From Oscillospiraceae bacterium (GTDB lineage Bacteria; Bacillota; Clostridia; Oscillospirales; Oscillospiraceae): a stretch of 64,000 bases of DNA. Within the stretch, counting starts at the first letter, position 1. The number at the start of each line of letters is the position of its first letter. The DNA lies in assembly GCA_015068325.1 (NCBI GenBank), contig SVKQ01000004.1, positions 62,001 through 126,000 on the forward strand, given 5' to 3'. The position numbers and the translations under genes are program-made. This document shows positions 24,615 through 32,936 of this stretch, piece by piece. The notes under the pieces were generated by a model, which saw only the letters and a list, made by a program, of their open reading frames with translations, was not told the DNA's origin and did no database searches.

Positions 24615-25658
24615 TTGAGCATCGACTTTGGAAACGACATCTACGAGGAGCCCATTGTGGCCAAGACCTTTCTGACGGAGGACAGCAGCGAGAACTCTCT
24701 GCGGCCCCATACGCTGAAGGAATATATCGGCCAGGAGAAGGCCAAGGAGAATCTCTCCATTTTCATTGAGGCGGCCCGGCGCCGCACAGAATCGCTGGAT
24801 CACGTGCTGCTTCACGGGCCACCGGGCTTGGGCAAGACCACACTGGCCGGCATTATTGCCCAGGAAATGGGCGTCAACATCCGCATCACCTCCGGCCCCG
24901 CCATAGAGAAACCCGGCGACCTGGCGGCACTGCTGACCAATCTGAATGAAAACGACATCCTGTTTGTGGATGAGATCCACCGGCTGAACCGGGCCGTGGA
25001 GGAGATCCTGTATCCCGCCATGGAGGATTACGCCATCGACATCATCATCGGCAAGGGCCCCTCGGCCAACTCCATCCGGTTGGATCTGCCCCGCTTTACA
25101 CTGATTGGCGCTACCACCCGGGCAGGATCCCTGTCGGCACCGCTGCGCGATCGGTTCGGTGTCACACTGCGGTTGGAGCTGTACACACCCCGTGAACTGG
25201 CCCGGATCGTCCAGCGCAGCGCCGGTATCCTGAACGCCCCCATCGAGGAAGACGGCGCCATGGAGATCGCCCGCCGGTCCCGCGGCACGCCCCGCATCGC
25301 CAACCGTATGCTGCGGCGCGTGCGGGATTTCGCCCAGGTGAAGGCGGACGGCGTCATCACCAAGGAGGTGGCCGACGCGGCGTTGTTGGCACTGGAGATC
25401 GACTATCTGGGCCTGGATCCGGTGGACCGCCGCATGCTGCGGGCCATCATCGAGAATTACGGCGGCGGCCCGGTTGGGCTGGACACGCTGGCCGCCACCA
25501 TCGGCGAGGAGTCCGTCACGCTGGAGGATGTGTATGAGCCATACCTGATGCAATTGGGCTTCCTCACCCGCACGCCGCGAGGCCGCTGTGTGACCCGCAA
25601 GGCGTATGAGCACCTGCACATGGATTATTTGGGGCAGGAGCAGCTTGAACTTTCATAA
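24615..25658 (+). CDS. ruvB: Holliday junction helicase subunit RuvB
   Basis: RuvB is the AAA+ motor for branch migration. The 347-residue protein has Walker A ([12 protein letters not shown], about 68), Walker B ([10 protein letters not shown]), sensor [18 protein letters not shown], and a winged-helix C-terminus ([16 protein letters not shown]). TTG 24615 is the start, after GGGGGGAG. Confidence 0.96.
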   Translation: MSIDFGNDIYEEPIVAKTFLTEDSSENSLRPHTLKEYIGQEKAKENLSIFIEAARRRTESLDHVLLHGPPGLGKTTLAGIIAQEMGVNIRITSGPAIEKPGDLAALLTNLNENDILFVDEIHRLNRAVEEILYPAMEDYAIDIIIGKGPSANSIRLDLPRFTLIGATTRAGSLSAPLRDRFGVTLRLELYTPRELARIVQRSAGILNAPIEEDGAMEIARRSRGTPRIANRMLRRVRDFAQVKADGVITKEVADAALLALEIDYLGLDPVDRRMLRAIIENYGGGPVGLDTLAATIGEESVTLEDVYEPYLMQLGFLTRTPRGRCVTRKAYEHLHMDYLGQEQLELS

Positions 25659-25680
25659 TAGAGAATGGGAGATCGATGAT

Positions 25681-27027
25681 ATGGGTAAACTGTTTGGCAC
25701 GGACGGCATTCGCGGAGTGGTCGGCAAAACGCTGACGGCGGAACTGGCCTATCAGGTGGGCCGGGCCGTTACCACAGTTTTGACGGAGCAGTTGGGACAC
25801 AAGCCGGTGATCACCATCGGAAAGGATACGCGGATCTCTTCGGACATGCTGGAGTCGGCCCTGATGGCCGGTATCTGCGCCATGGGCGGCGATGTGATGC
25901 CGCTGGGTACGATCCCCACGCCGGCAGTGGCATTTCTGACCGTGCAGGAGCAGGCGGACGCGGGCGTCGTAATCTCCGCCTCCCACAACCCCTATGAGCA
26001 CAACGGCATCAAAATCTTCAATGGGCAGGGCTATAAGCTGTCGGACGAGATGGAATCGGCGGTGGAGGAGTTGATCCTCTCCCACGCGGAACTGCCGGCC
26101 AAATCCCACAGAGAAATCGGTGCCCGTTACCACGGTATGCGCCAGATGAAAAAGGATTATATCCACCATCTCTACTCCACGCTCGATTGTGACCTGTCCG
26201 GTTTGCGTGTGTTGGTGGACTGCGCCAACGGTGCCGCCTCCGCCACCGCGCCGCAGCTGTTTGGCATGCTGCCGCTGCAGGCGGATTTTATCCATGCCGA
26301 GCCGGATGGCGTAAATATCAACACCAACTGCGGATCTACGCACCTGGCCTCCTTGGCAGAGGGCGTCGTGGCAGGGGGGTACGATCTGGGTATTGCCTTT
26401 GACGGCGATGCCGATCGCTGCCTGCTGGTGGACGAAATGGGCGGTGTCATCGACGGGGACAAGATCATGGCGGTCTGTGCGGCAGATCTGCGCCGCCACG
26501 GCAAGCTCTCCGGCAACACCGTCGTGGCCACGGTCATGTCCAATCTGGGGCTCCACGAGTTCTGCCGCAAGAGCGGCATAGTTCTGGTGTGTACCGACGT
26601 GGGTGACCGGCATGTGCTGGAAAAAATGGTGGAGTGTGACTACGTCATCGGCGGTGAGCAGTCGGGCCACATGATCTTCCGGCAGTATGCCACCACCGGA
26701 GACGGTGAGCTGACCGCACTGCAGTTTCTGCAGGTGCTGCAGAAGGCGGGCGTACCGGCCTCACAGCTGGTTTCCTGCTGCCCGCAGTATCCCCAGGAGT
26801 TGGTCAATGTGGCGGTGGTACCGGACGCCAAGCAGCGCATCATGGCGTGCGAAGCTCTGTGGGAGCAGGTGAAGAGCAGGGAGGAGCAGCTGGCCGGCGA
26901 GGGGCGCATCCTGATACGCCCTTCCGGCACCGAGGCGCTGATCCGCGTGATGGTAGAGGCCAAGACCACCGAAACTGCCTCCTGTGTGGCCTGTGATTTG
27001 GCCGATTATATAAAAAAGCTGGTATAA
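25681..27027 (+). CDS. glmM: Phosphoglucosamine mutase
   Basis: GlmM converts glucosamine 6-phosphate to glucosamine 1-phosphate for UDP-GlcNAc and peptidoglycan. The 448-residue protein has the phosphoserine loop ISASHNP (S101), the metal-binding FDGDADRC loop (about 240), and a C-terminal phosphate-binding motif RPSGTEALIRVM. ATG 25681 lies nine bases after GGGAG; the longer frame starts inside ruvB. Confidence 0.95.
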   Translation: MGKLFGTDGIRGVVGKTLTAELAYQVGRAVTTVLTEQLGHKPVITIGKDTRISSDMLESALMAGICAMGGDVMPLGTIPTPAVAFLTVQEQADAGVVISASHNPYEHNGIKIFNGQGYKLSDEMESAVEELILSHAELPAKSHREIGARYHGMRQMKKDYIHHLYSTLDCDLSGLRVLVDCANGAASATAPQLFGMLPLQADFIHAEPDGVNINTNCGSTHLASLAEGVVAGGYDLGIAFDGDADRCLLVDEMGGVIDGDKIMAVCAADLRRHGKLSGNTVVATVMSNLGLHEFCRKSGIVLVCTDVGDRHVLEKMVECDYVIGGEQSGHMIFRQYATTGDGELTALQFLQVLQKAGVPASQLVSCCPQYPQELVNVAVVPDAKQRIMACEALWEQVKSREEQLAGEGRILIRPSGTEALIRVMVEAKTTETASCVACDLADYIKKLV

Positions 27028-27060
27028 TCGGTGCAAATATCACAAATTTTTCCAAATCGC

Positions 27061-27090
27061 TTGACAAATTATTTTTATCAAAGGTATAAT
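27061..27090 (+). promoter_or_regulatory. Promoter of sigH
   Basis: TTGACA (27061-27066), 18 bases, TATAAT (27085-27090): both hexamers consensus. Transcription would begin near 27097, after the first in-frame ATG (27095) of the gene. Confidence 0.8.
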
Positions 27091-27127
27091 CATCATGCTG
27101 AACAATAATTGGGAGGATGATACCCGT

Positions 27128-27709
27128 TTGGGTGGACTGACGGATGAACAGCTGTGCGTGCTGGCCTCCGACAGTGACCGCCAGGCGGAAGAGATCCTGG
27201 TGGCTCGCTACCACCGGCTGGTGCGTTCCTATGCTCGTCCGTATTTCCTGGCAGGGGGGGACAATGAAGACCTGCTGCAGGAGGGCATGTTCGGCCTGAT
27301 TAAGGCGATACGGGAATATGACGCCGAGCGCGAAGCGTCTTTCCGTACTTTCGCTGAAACCTGTATCCGCCGCAGGCTGTATTCGGTGCTGAAGGCGGCC
27401 AACAGCTCCAAGCACACCCCATTGAACCAATCAATCCCCTTGAATCCCTCTCTCTTTGACGCAAGCTCCTCTTTCGCACAGGTCGACCCGGAAGATCTGC
27501 TGATCGACCGGGAAAAAGCAGCCGCCATGCTGGAAGAAGTCCGCAAGCAGTTGTCCGATTTTGAGGTAAAGATTTTAGGGTACTATCTGGACGGCCTCAC
27601 CTGCCGCGAGATCGCGGATACGGTGGGCAGACCGCCAAAGTCGGTGGATAACGCGATCCAGCGGATCCGGCGCAAGGTGGCAAGGCAACTGGGCGATATC
27701 AGCAAGTAG
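27128..27709 (+). CDS. sigH: RNA polymerase sigma-H type factor (sporulation/stationary phase)
   Basis: A 193-residue sigma-70-family factor of the SigH (Spo0H) type. It has region 2 (LVRSYARPYFLAGGDNEDLL, then QEGMFGLIKAIREYD), a short linker, and region 4 (LTCREIADTVGRPPKSVDNA). SigH drives early sporulation genes in Bacillus and Clostridia. TTG 27128 follows GGGAGG by 11 bases and gives an N-terminus (GGLTDEQLCVLASDSD) like clostridial SigH. ATG 27095 would precede the predicted transcription start and have no ribosome site. Medium certainty on the start, high on the family. Confidence 0.86.
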   Translation: MGGLTDEQLCVLASDSDRQAEEILVARYHRLVRSYARPYFLAGGDNEDLLQEGMFGLIKAIREYDAEREASFRTFAETCIRRRLYSVLKAANSSKHTPLNQSIPLNPSLFDASSSFAQVDPEDLLIDREKAAAMLEEVRKQLSDFEVKILGYYLDGLTCREIADTVGRPPKSVDNAIQRIRRKVARQLGDISK

Positions 27710-27745
27710 CTGACGCAATATAATTCTCAAAGAGAGGGTAAAATC

Positions 27746-28024
27746 ATGTACGAAGACAAGACTCTAGTTTGTAAGGAATGCGGCAAGGAGTTCGTTTTCA
27801 CCGCCGGTGAGCAGGAGTTCTATGCCGAGCGCGGCTTCCAGAACGAGCCCCAGCGCTGCAAGCCCTGCCGCGATGCCCGCAAGAACGCCGCCCGCGGTCC
27901 CCGGGAATACTTCACCGCTGTCTGCGCTGCCTGCGGCGGCGAGGCCAAGGTACCTTTCGAACCCAAGACCGACCGTCCGGTGTACTGCAGCGATTGCTTC
28001 GCCAAGATGCGCGAAAACGGCTGA
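27746..28024 (+). CDS. Double zinc-ribbon small protein
   Basis: The 92-residue protein has two zinc-ribbon units: C9-x2-C12 with C38-x2-C41, and C60-x2-C63 with C81-x2-C84. The first matches the probable zinc-binding CxxCx(n)CxxC (zinc-ribbon) family found in many Clostridia; the linker NAARGPREYFTAVC is basic. It may bind RNA or ribosomes, but the function is unknown. It starts at ATG 27746 after GAGAGGG, 36 bases after sigH in the same direction. Confidence 0.8.
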   Translation: MYEDKTLVCKECGKEFVFTAGEQEFYAERGFQNEPQRCKPCRDARKNAARGPREYFTAVCAACGGEAKVPFEPKTDRPVYCSDCFAKMRENG

Positions 28025-28120
28025 TCCTTTGCCGGCCAGGTCATATGGAACGATTAGGCGGTGCGTTCAGGGGAATGCGCCGTCTTTTCCTATGAAACGA
28101 ACAAATCAGGAGGAAAAACG

Positions 28121-28303
28121 ATGGAAAAAAAGCTGTACCGTGTGACGGAGGGCAAGATGCTGGCCGGTGTTTGCGGCGGCATCGCCGAATACTTCAATGT
28201 AGATCCCACTATCATCCGTGTGGCTTGGGCGCTGCTCGCCGCTACCGGGTCTGGTATCCTGGCGTATATCATCTGCGCTGTGGTGATCCCCGCCAGGCCT
28301 TGA
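28121..28303 (+). CDS. PspC domain protein
   Basis: A 60-residue membrane protein consisting of a PspC domain alone: MEKKLYRVTEGKMLAGVCGG, then IAEYFNVDPTIIRVAWALLA, then GILAYIICAVVIPARP. PspC proteins take part in envelope stress responses in some bacteria; here no PspA partner is seen. ATG 28121 follows AGGAGG. Confidence 0.88.
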   Translation: MEKKLYRVTEGKMLAGVCGGIAEYFNVDPTIIRVAWALLAATGSGILAYIICAVVIPARP

Positions 28304-28322
28304 CGGAAAACAAAACTTACGG

Positions 28323-28351
28323 TTGAAAGATGTACCCTTTTGGGGTATACT
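28323..28351 (+). promoter_or_regulatory. Promoter of the DUF1858 gene
   Basis: TTGAAA (28323-28328), 17 bases, TATACT (28346-28351), 34 bases before the start. Confidence 0.65.
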
Positions 28352-28385
28352 ATGCATGTAAAAAACGAATGGAGGTCTATTTCCC

Positions 28386-28595
28386 ATGATTGAGATCACA
28401 AAAGACACCATCATTGGCGACATTCTGGATGTTGCTCCCCAAACGGCTCCGATTTTTCTGTCCATCGGAATGCACTGCTTGGGCTGCCCGTCCTCCCGCG
28501 GTGAGACCGTGGAGATGGCCTGTGCCGTCCACGGCGTCGATTGCGACAAGCTGCTGGAGATTGTCAACGAGGAAGCCAACAGACAGGCCAACTAA
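28386..28595 (+). CDS. DUF1858 domain protein (redox disulfide type)
   Basis: The 69-residue protein has the DUF1858 pattern ITKDTIIGDILD, then APIFLSIGMHCLGCPSS with a C31-x2-C34 pair. The family is often linked with hybrid-cluster proteins and is thought to be a redox-active disulfide domain. Here it has its own promoter and is followed by a hairpin; no hybrid-cluster gene is nearby. Confidence 0.85.
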   Translation: MIEITKDTIIGDILDVAPQTAPIFLSIGMHCLGCPSSRGETVEMACAVHGVDCDKLLEIVNEEANRQAN

Positions 28596-28603
28596 ATGAT
28601 GCC

Positions 28604-28633
28604 GAACGCATACGGCACACGCCGTATGCGTTC
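28604..28633 (+). terminator. Hairpin after the DUF1858 gene
   Basis: GAACGCATACGGC (28604-28616) and GCCGTATGCGTTC (28621-28633) form a perfect 13-bp stem with ACAC loop; only CCTTAT follows, so termination may be weak and read into trmK. Confidence 0.6.
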
Positions 28634-28662
28634 CCTTATGTCACGAAGAGAAAGGAAACAGG

Positions 28663-29364
28663 ATGGATGTAAGAAAAAAACTGCAGCTCCAGCCGCGTCT
28701 CCGGCTACTGGCCGATCTGATCCCAACAGGGGCGAGATTGGCCGATGTGGGCACGGATCACGGCTACCTGCCGGCATGGCTACTGCAAGAGGGGAGGATC
28801 CCCTTTGCCATCGCCTCCGACATTCGTCCTGAGCCGCTGGCCCACGCACGGCGGACCGCTGCTGCATATGGTGTGGAGCATCAGATGGATCTGCGGCTTT
28901 GTGCCGGACTGGAGGGGATAGCCCCCCATGAGGTGGACGCAGTCGTTATTGCCGGCATGGGCGGTGAGACCATGCAGACCATCCTGGAGGCAGCACCCTG
29001 GACGCAAAATGGCATCCGGCTCTATCTCCAACCCATGACAAAGACGGAAATGCTTCGCAGTTGGCTAGGTGATAACGGATATTGCTTTACAGCAGAGCGG
29101 TTGGCTTTTGACAAAGGATTTCTCTACCCGGTGTTCTGTGTGACCGGCGGAGAGATGGAAAGACTGACGTTGGAGTCCGCCTACGGAGGCATAGCACTGG
29201 ACGGTGACCCACTCTATGGCCGCTATCTGGAGCAGCAGATGACAAAGCTGCGTGTGCGCATCGAGGGCCTGCGGCGCTCCGGAACCGATGCCGCACTGGA
29301 GGAAGCGGCTGTGTGGGAGCAACTGTGCGCGTCGCTGCGGGAAAAGAGGGAGGAGTTATCATGA
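28663..29364 (+). CDS. trmK: tRNA (adenine-22-N1) methyltransferase
   Basis: TrmK methylates A22 in bacterial tRNAs. The 233-residue protein has SAM motif I (LADVGTDHGYLPAWLLQ, about 27), VVIAGMGGETM (about 94) and LYLQPMTKTEMLR (about 121), followed by a helical C-terminal domain. It overlaps the next gene by four bases (ATGA); the trmK-nif3-like pair is a standard Firmicutes arrangement. Confidence 0.92.
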   Translation: MDVRKKLQLQPRLRLLADLIPTGARLADVGTDHGYLPAWLLQEGRIPFAIASDIRPEPLAHARRTAAAYGVEHQMDLRLCAGLEGIAPHEVDAVVIAGMGGETMQTILEAAPWTQNGIRLYLQPMTKTEMLRSWLGDNGYCFTAERLAFDKGFLYPVFCVTGGEMERLTLESAYGGIALDGDPLYGRYLEQQMTKLRVRIEGLRRSGTDAALEEAAVWEQLCASLREKREELS

Positions 29365-30146
29365 CGACCGTGCGGGATATCGAGCGGATGCTGTTCACCT
29401 GGGCTCCGCGGGAGTTGGCAGAGGAGTGGGACAATGTGGGACTGCTGGTGGGCGACCCAGATATCCCGGTCCGCCGGATCCTTGTGGCGCTGGATATCAC
29501 GGAGGCGGTGGTGGCAGAGGCGGCAGAGCAGGGTGCAGAGCTGATCGTAGCCCACCACCCGGTAATGAACTGTACCTGGCACCGTGTGCAGACTGTCCGT
29601 GCAGATGACCGGCAGGGCCGTATCCTGACGGCCCTGATCCAACAGGGGATCGCGGTCATCTGCATGCATACGAATCTAGACGCAGCGGAGGGCGGTGTGA
29701 ACGATATGCTGGCGCATCGTTTGGGCCTAACGGATCTAATACCGCTGAGCGTAGAAAAAATCGGTCGGGTCGGCACGTTAAATTCGGAAATACCCCTTGT
29801 AGAGTTTACCCGCTCTGTGGTAAAATTACTAAGAGCAAACGGTTTGCGGTATACGGACCGCGGCCGGCCCGTTCAGAGGGTAGCGGTAGGCGGCGGCGCC
29901 TGCGGCGATTATATCCGCCAGGCCGTCGAGATGGGTTGTGACACTTTCGTCACATCTGATCTCAAGTACCACGATTTTTTGGATACAACGGAAATCAACC
30001 TGATCGACGCCGGCCATTTCCCCACAGAGGATCTGATCTGTACCGAGCTTGTGCGGCGGATCTCCGCCGCTTTTCCTGGAGTCACCTCTGTGAAGACGGC
30101 TGCGCACTGCCGCGAGATCATCCAATACTGCATAAAGGAGAGCTGA
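29361..30146 (+). CDS. Nif3-like dinuclear metal-centre protein
   Basis: A 261-residue member of the Nif3/YqfO family (GTP cyclohydrolase I type 2 homologues). Metal-ligand motifs are visible: IVAHHPVMN (about 63), MHTNLDAAEGGVND (about 103) and C-terminal DAGHFPTEDL. This is the short form lacking the PII-like insert found in longer members. Biological role unclear. ATG 29361 overlaps the trmK stop. Confidence 0.9.
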   Translation: MTTVRDIERMLFTWAPRELAEEWDNVGLLVGDPDIPVRRILVALDITEAVVAEAAEQGAELIVAHHPVMNCTWHRVQTVRADDRQGRILTALIQQGIAVICMHTNLDAAEGGVNDMLAHRLGLTDLIPLSVEKIGRVGTLNSEIPLVEFTRSVVKLLRANGLRYTDRGRPVQRVAVGGGACGDYIRQAVEMGCDTFVTSDLKYHDFLDTTEINLIDAGHFPTEDLICTELVRRISAAFPGVTSVKTAAHCREIIQYCIKES

Positions 30147-30150
30147 AACT

Positions 30151-30885
30151 ATGTCCGGACATTCCAAGTGGCACAATATTCAGAAGACCAAGGGCGCAGC
30201 GGACGCCAAGCGCTCCGCCACCTTTACCAAGATCGCCAAAGAGATCATTGTGGCGGTCAAGCAAGGAGGGAGCGGCGATCCGGCCAACAACTCCCGGCTG
30301 GCGACGGTGGTGGCCAAGGCCAAGGCCGCCAATATGCCCAACGACAATATCAAACGCACCATCGACAAGGCATTGGGCGCCGGCAATACCGATAACTACG
30401 AGTCCGTTACCTATGAGGGCTATGGACCTTGCGGAGTGGCTGTGATTGTGGAGGCGTTGACCGACAACCGTCAGCGCACCGCGCCGGAGGTCCGCCATTA
30501 TTTCGACAAGTTTGGCAAGGGTATGGGGGCCCAGGGCTGCGTCAGCTGGTCCTTTGACCGCAAGGGCGTCATCGTTATCAACAACGAGGACGAGGAGCTG
30601 GACGAAGATACTGTGATGATGGACGCACTGGAGGCCGGTGCTGCCGACTTCGAGGCAGATGGTCCCGTGTTCGAGGTCACCACCGATCCGGACAGCTTCA
30701 ACGACGTGGTTGCCGCGCTGGAGGCCAAGGGCTACACCTTTGTCAGCGCCGACATCGAGATGGTGCCACAAAACTACGTCACCATGACCGATCCCGATGA
30801 TGTAAAGAGTATGGAAAAGCTTCTGGACATGCTGGAGGAGAATGAGGACGTGCAAAACGTCTGGCACAACTGGGACAACGAGTAA
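30151..30885 (+). CDS. yebC: YebC/PmpR family regulator/translation factor
   Basis: The 244-residue protein begins with the family hallmark MSGHSKWHNIQKTKGAAD and contains NMPNDNIKRTIDKALG and GYGPCGVAVIVEALTDNR. YebC proteins were described as transcription regulators and more recently as factors relieving ribosome stalling. It starts four bases after the Nif3-like gene and is closed by a strong terminator. Confidence 0.95.
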   Translation: MSGHSKWHNIQKTKGAADAKRSATFTKIAKEIIVAVKQGGSGDPANNSRLATVVAKAKAANMPNDNIKRTIDKALGAGNTDNYESVTYEGYGPCGVAVIVEALTDNRQRTAPEVRHYFDKFGKGMGAQGCVSWSFDRKGVIVINNEDEELDEDTVMMDALEAGAADFEADGPVFEVTTDPDSFNDVVAALEAKGYTFVSADIEMVPQNYVTMTDPDDVKSMEKLLDMLEENEDVQNVWHNWDNE

Positions 30886-30896
30886 ACCTCATCTAT

Positions 30897-30942
30897 AAAA
30901 CGACAGAGGCTCCACGGTGAACGCGGAGCCTCTGTCGTTTTT
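30897..30942 (+). terminator. Intrinsic terminator after yebC
   Basis: AAAACGACAGAGGCTCC (30897-30913) pairs with GGAGCCTCTGTCGTTTT (30925-30941), 17 bp, ending in T. Confidence 0.92.
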
Positions 30943-30947
30943 CATCC

Positions 30948-30977
30948 GTCACCGCGCATGATTGCTTTTCATACAAT
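30948..30977 (+). promoter_or_regulatory. Sigma-E-type promoter of the cotJ operon
   Basis: A perfect sigma-E-like -10, CATACAAT (30970-30977), has GTCACCGC (30948-30955) 14 bases upstream (partial -35 match). The cotJ operon is sigma-E dependent in B. subtilis. The start codon is 45 bases downstream. Confidence 0.55.
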
Positions 30978-31022
30978 GGGGTGGCCGCAGAAACGGCGAG
31001 CAATCCAAAGGAGGAACGCACA

Positions 31023-31517
31023 TTGTATGCAGAAAACACAAGAGCGATCGTGATTGCCGAGGCGAATGGCAACGGCAACGGCGATGCGAACGGCGTCTCG
31101 ATAGGGCAGGGCACGCTGCCCGGCCGCTGCGCTGCCTTGGCCTTTCCCTATGTACCCATGCAGCCGGAGAATGCCCGGCGCTATGGCCAACAGGAGGCAC
31201 TGCGGGAAGGAACGCTGTTTCCCGGGCTGGACCTGCCCTTCCACAAGGAGCTGGAGACACGCTTTCCCGCGGTTAACCGTGCGCTGTCGGAACTGATGGC
31301 GTTGGACTTTGCCATTCAGGAACTGGGGCTTTACCTCACCACCCATCGGGAAGACGAGGATGCTCTGGAGTTGTACTGGTCCTATATCAAGCTGGCCCGG
31401 GAGGGACGGGAGAAATATGTGGAGACCTACGGCCCGTTGAGTCAGACGGACATCACCCCGGGGAGCTACCGCTGGCTGGATGATCCCTGGCCCTGGGAGA
31501 AAGGAGGCAACGACTGA
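31023..31517 (+). CDS. cotJB: CotJA-CotJB fusion spore coat protein
   Basis: The 164-residue protein joins two normally separate spore coat proteins. Residues about 37-75 (AFPYVPMQPENARRYGQQEA, then LREGTLFPGLDLPF) match CotJA; residues about 80-160 (ALSELMALDFAIQELGLYL, then YVETYGPLSQ and DDPWPWEKGG) match CotJB. The N-terminus is a short Asn/Gly-rich linker (NGNGNGDANG). TTG 31023 follows AAAGGAGG by eight bases; GTG 30981 lacks a site. The stop overlaps the cotJC start, keeping the usual cotJA-cotJB-cotJC order. A genuine fusion is the simplest reading; a base error joining two genes should be excluded. Confidence 0.85.
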   Translation: MYAENTRAIVIAEANGNGNGDANGVSIGQGTLPGRCAALAFPYVPMQPENARRYGQQEALREGTLFPGLDLPFHKELETRFPAVNRALSELMALDFAIQELGLYLTTHREDEDALELYWSYIKLAREGREKYVETYGPLSQTDITPGSYRWLDDPWPWEKGGND

Positions 31518-32113
31518 TGTTCATCTATGAGAAGAAGCTGCAGTATCCCGTCAAGATCACCAGACCCAATCCCAAGCTAGCCAGCGTGATCATCAGCCAG
31601 TATGGCGGACCCGATGGTGAGTTGGGGGCCTCCATGCGCTACCTGAGCCAGCGATATTCTATGCCCTATGCAGAGCTAAAGGGCCTGCTGACCGACATCG
31701 GCGTGGAGGAGCTGGGTCACCTGGAGATGGTGGGTGCCATCATCCATCAGTTGACCAGAGAGCTGTCCGATGAGGATATCCGAACCGCCGGCTTTGACAC
31801 ATACTTTGTGGATCACACCGCCGGCGTCTATCCCACCGCTGCCTCTGGCTTCCCCTGGAGCGCGGCCAGTATGCAGGTCAAGGGTGATACTATCGCAGAC
31901 CTGACTGAGGATCTGGCGGCGGAGCAAAAGGCCAGAGTCACCTATGACAATATCCTCCGTCTCAGCGATGATCCCGATGTCAATGACGTGATCAAGTTTC
32001 TGCGAGAGCGCGAGATCGTCCATTTCCAGCGCTTCGGTGAGGGACTGCGTCTGGCAAAGGAGAAAATGGACCAGCGGAATATCTATTATATCAACCCGTC
32101 CTTCGACCGCTGA
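31517..32113 (+). CDS. cotJC: Spore coat protein CotJC, manganese catalase family
   Basis: A 198-residue ferritin-like di-metal protein. Metal ligands typical of Mn catalases are visible in MRYLSQRYSMP and GVEELGHLEMVGAIIHQL, and later in EQKARVTYDNIL and REREIVHFQRFGEG. CotJC is located in the spore coat and has been linked to peroxide resistance. ATG 31517 overlaps the preceding stop (TGATG). Confidence 0.94.
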   Translation: MFIYEKKLQYPVKITRPNPKLASVIISQYGGPDGELGASMRYLSQRYSMPYAELKGLLTDIGVEELGHLEMVGAIIHQLTRELSDEDIRTAGFDTYFVDHTAGVYPTAASGFPWSAASMQVKGDTIADLTEDLAAEQKARVTYDNILRLSDDPDVNDVIKFLREREIVHFQRFGEGLRLAKEKMDQRNIYYINPSFDR

Positions 32114-32123
32114 AATTTCCGGC

Positions 32124-32160
32124 AAAAGACCCCCGAAACGACTCGGGGGTCTTTTCTTTT
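32124..32160 (+). terminator. Intrinsic terminator after cotJC
   Basis: AAAAGACCCCCGA (32124-32136) pairs with TCGGGGGTCTTTT (32143-32155), followed by CTTTT. Confidence 0.92.
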
Positions 32161-32173
32161 CCCGCTGCAGTGT

Positions 32174-32204
32174 GGTATAATTATTTTGAACAGGCGCATA
32201 GGTT
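32174..32204 (+). promoter_or_regulatory. Possible sigma-E (or sigma-A) promoter of cwlD
   Basis: GGTATAAT (32174-32181) and CATAGGTT (32197-32204) with 15 bases between resemble a sigma-E promoter. The same TATAAT with upstream TGG could instead be an extended sigma-A -10. Both readings are weak. Confidence 0.35.
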
Positions 32205-32225
32205 TACCCGAAGGGGGAGATCTGT

Positions 32226-32936
32226 ATGCGTTTTCTGAGACGAGGTATCACCTTATGGCTGTGTTTCGTCCTGTTGTTTTTTTCCTGCTGCCGCCCGGTG
32301 GCTGTTTGGGCCGATCAGAACGGCCCTGTTGTGGTGTTGGATGCCGGACATGGAGGAGAGGATGGCGGTGCTGTAGCGGCTGACGGAACGGCCGAGAGCG
32401 GCATCAACCTGGAGATCATCCGAAAGCTGGCAGCGCTGATGGCCTTCCTGGGACATGAGATCCTGCTGACCCGGGAGGGGGAGGAGGCTGTTTACTCCCC
32501 GGAGGCATCTACGCTGCGGGAGAAAAAAGTATCGGACCTGCAAAATCGCGCAGCGATACTCAACAGCAGGGAGGACGCATTTCTGATCAGCATTCATCAG
32601 AACAGCTTGCCGTCTCATCCCAAGGTGCATGGTGCACAGGTATTCTATAATGCGGTATCACCGGCGCAGAGGGCAGGCGGAATCGTCCAGGCGGCATTGA
32701 ACCAGGCCGTCAACGGCGGCAACGAGCGGCCGGTAACGGCCATTGACAGCAGTATCTATCTGATGAAGGAATCCCACCACCCCGCCATTCTGGTGGAATG
32801 CGGCTTTCTCAGCAACCGGGAGGAGAGCCACTTGCTGCAGGAACCCACCTATCAGACGCGCCTGGCGGCGGCGATCACAGCCGGGTACAGGCAATTTTTA
32901 CATGACAACCGGGAATGGAGTGCGTATGAAGGATAA
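32226..32936 (+). CDS. cwlD: Germination-specific N-acetylmuramoyl-L-alanine amidase CwlD
   Basis: CwlD removes the peptide side chain from muramic acid during cortex formation so that muramic-delta-lactam can be made. The 236-residue protein has a signal peptide (GITLWLCFVLLFFSCC) and an Amidase_3 domain with zinc ligands H42 (LDAGHGGEDGG), E63 and H124 (SIHQNS) and catalytic E191 (VECGFLSN). It starts after AAGGGGGAG. Its end overlaps radA by 11 bases. Confidence 0.9.
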   Translation: MRFLRRGITLWLCFVLLFFSCCRPVAVWADQNGPVVVLDAGHGGEDGGAVAADGTAESGINLEIIRKLAALMAFLGHEILLTREGEEAVYSPEASTLREKKVSDLQNRAAILNSREDAFLISIHQNSLPSHPKVHGAQVFYNAVSPAQRAGGIVQAALNQAVNGGNERPVTAIDSSIYLMKESHHPAILVECGFLSNREESHLLQEPTYQTRLAAAITAGYRQFLHDNREWSAYEG

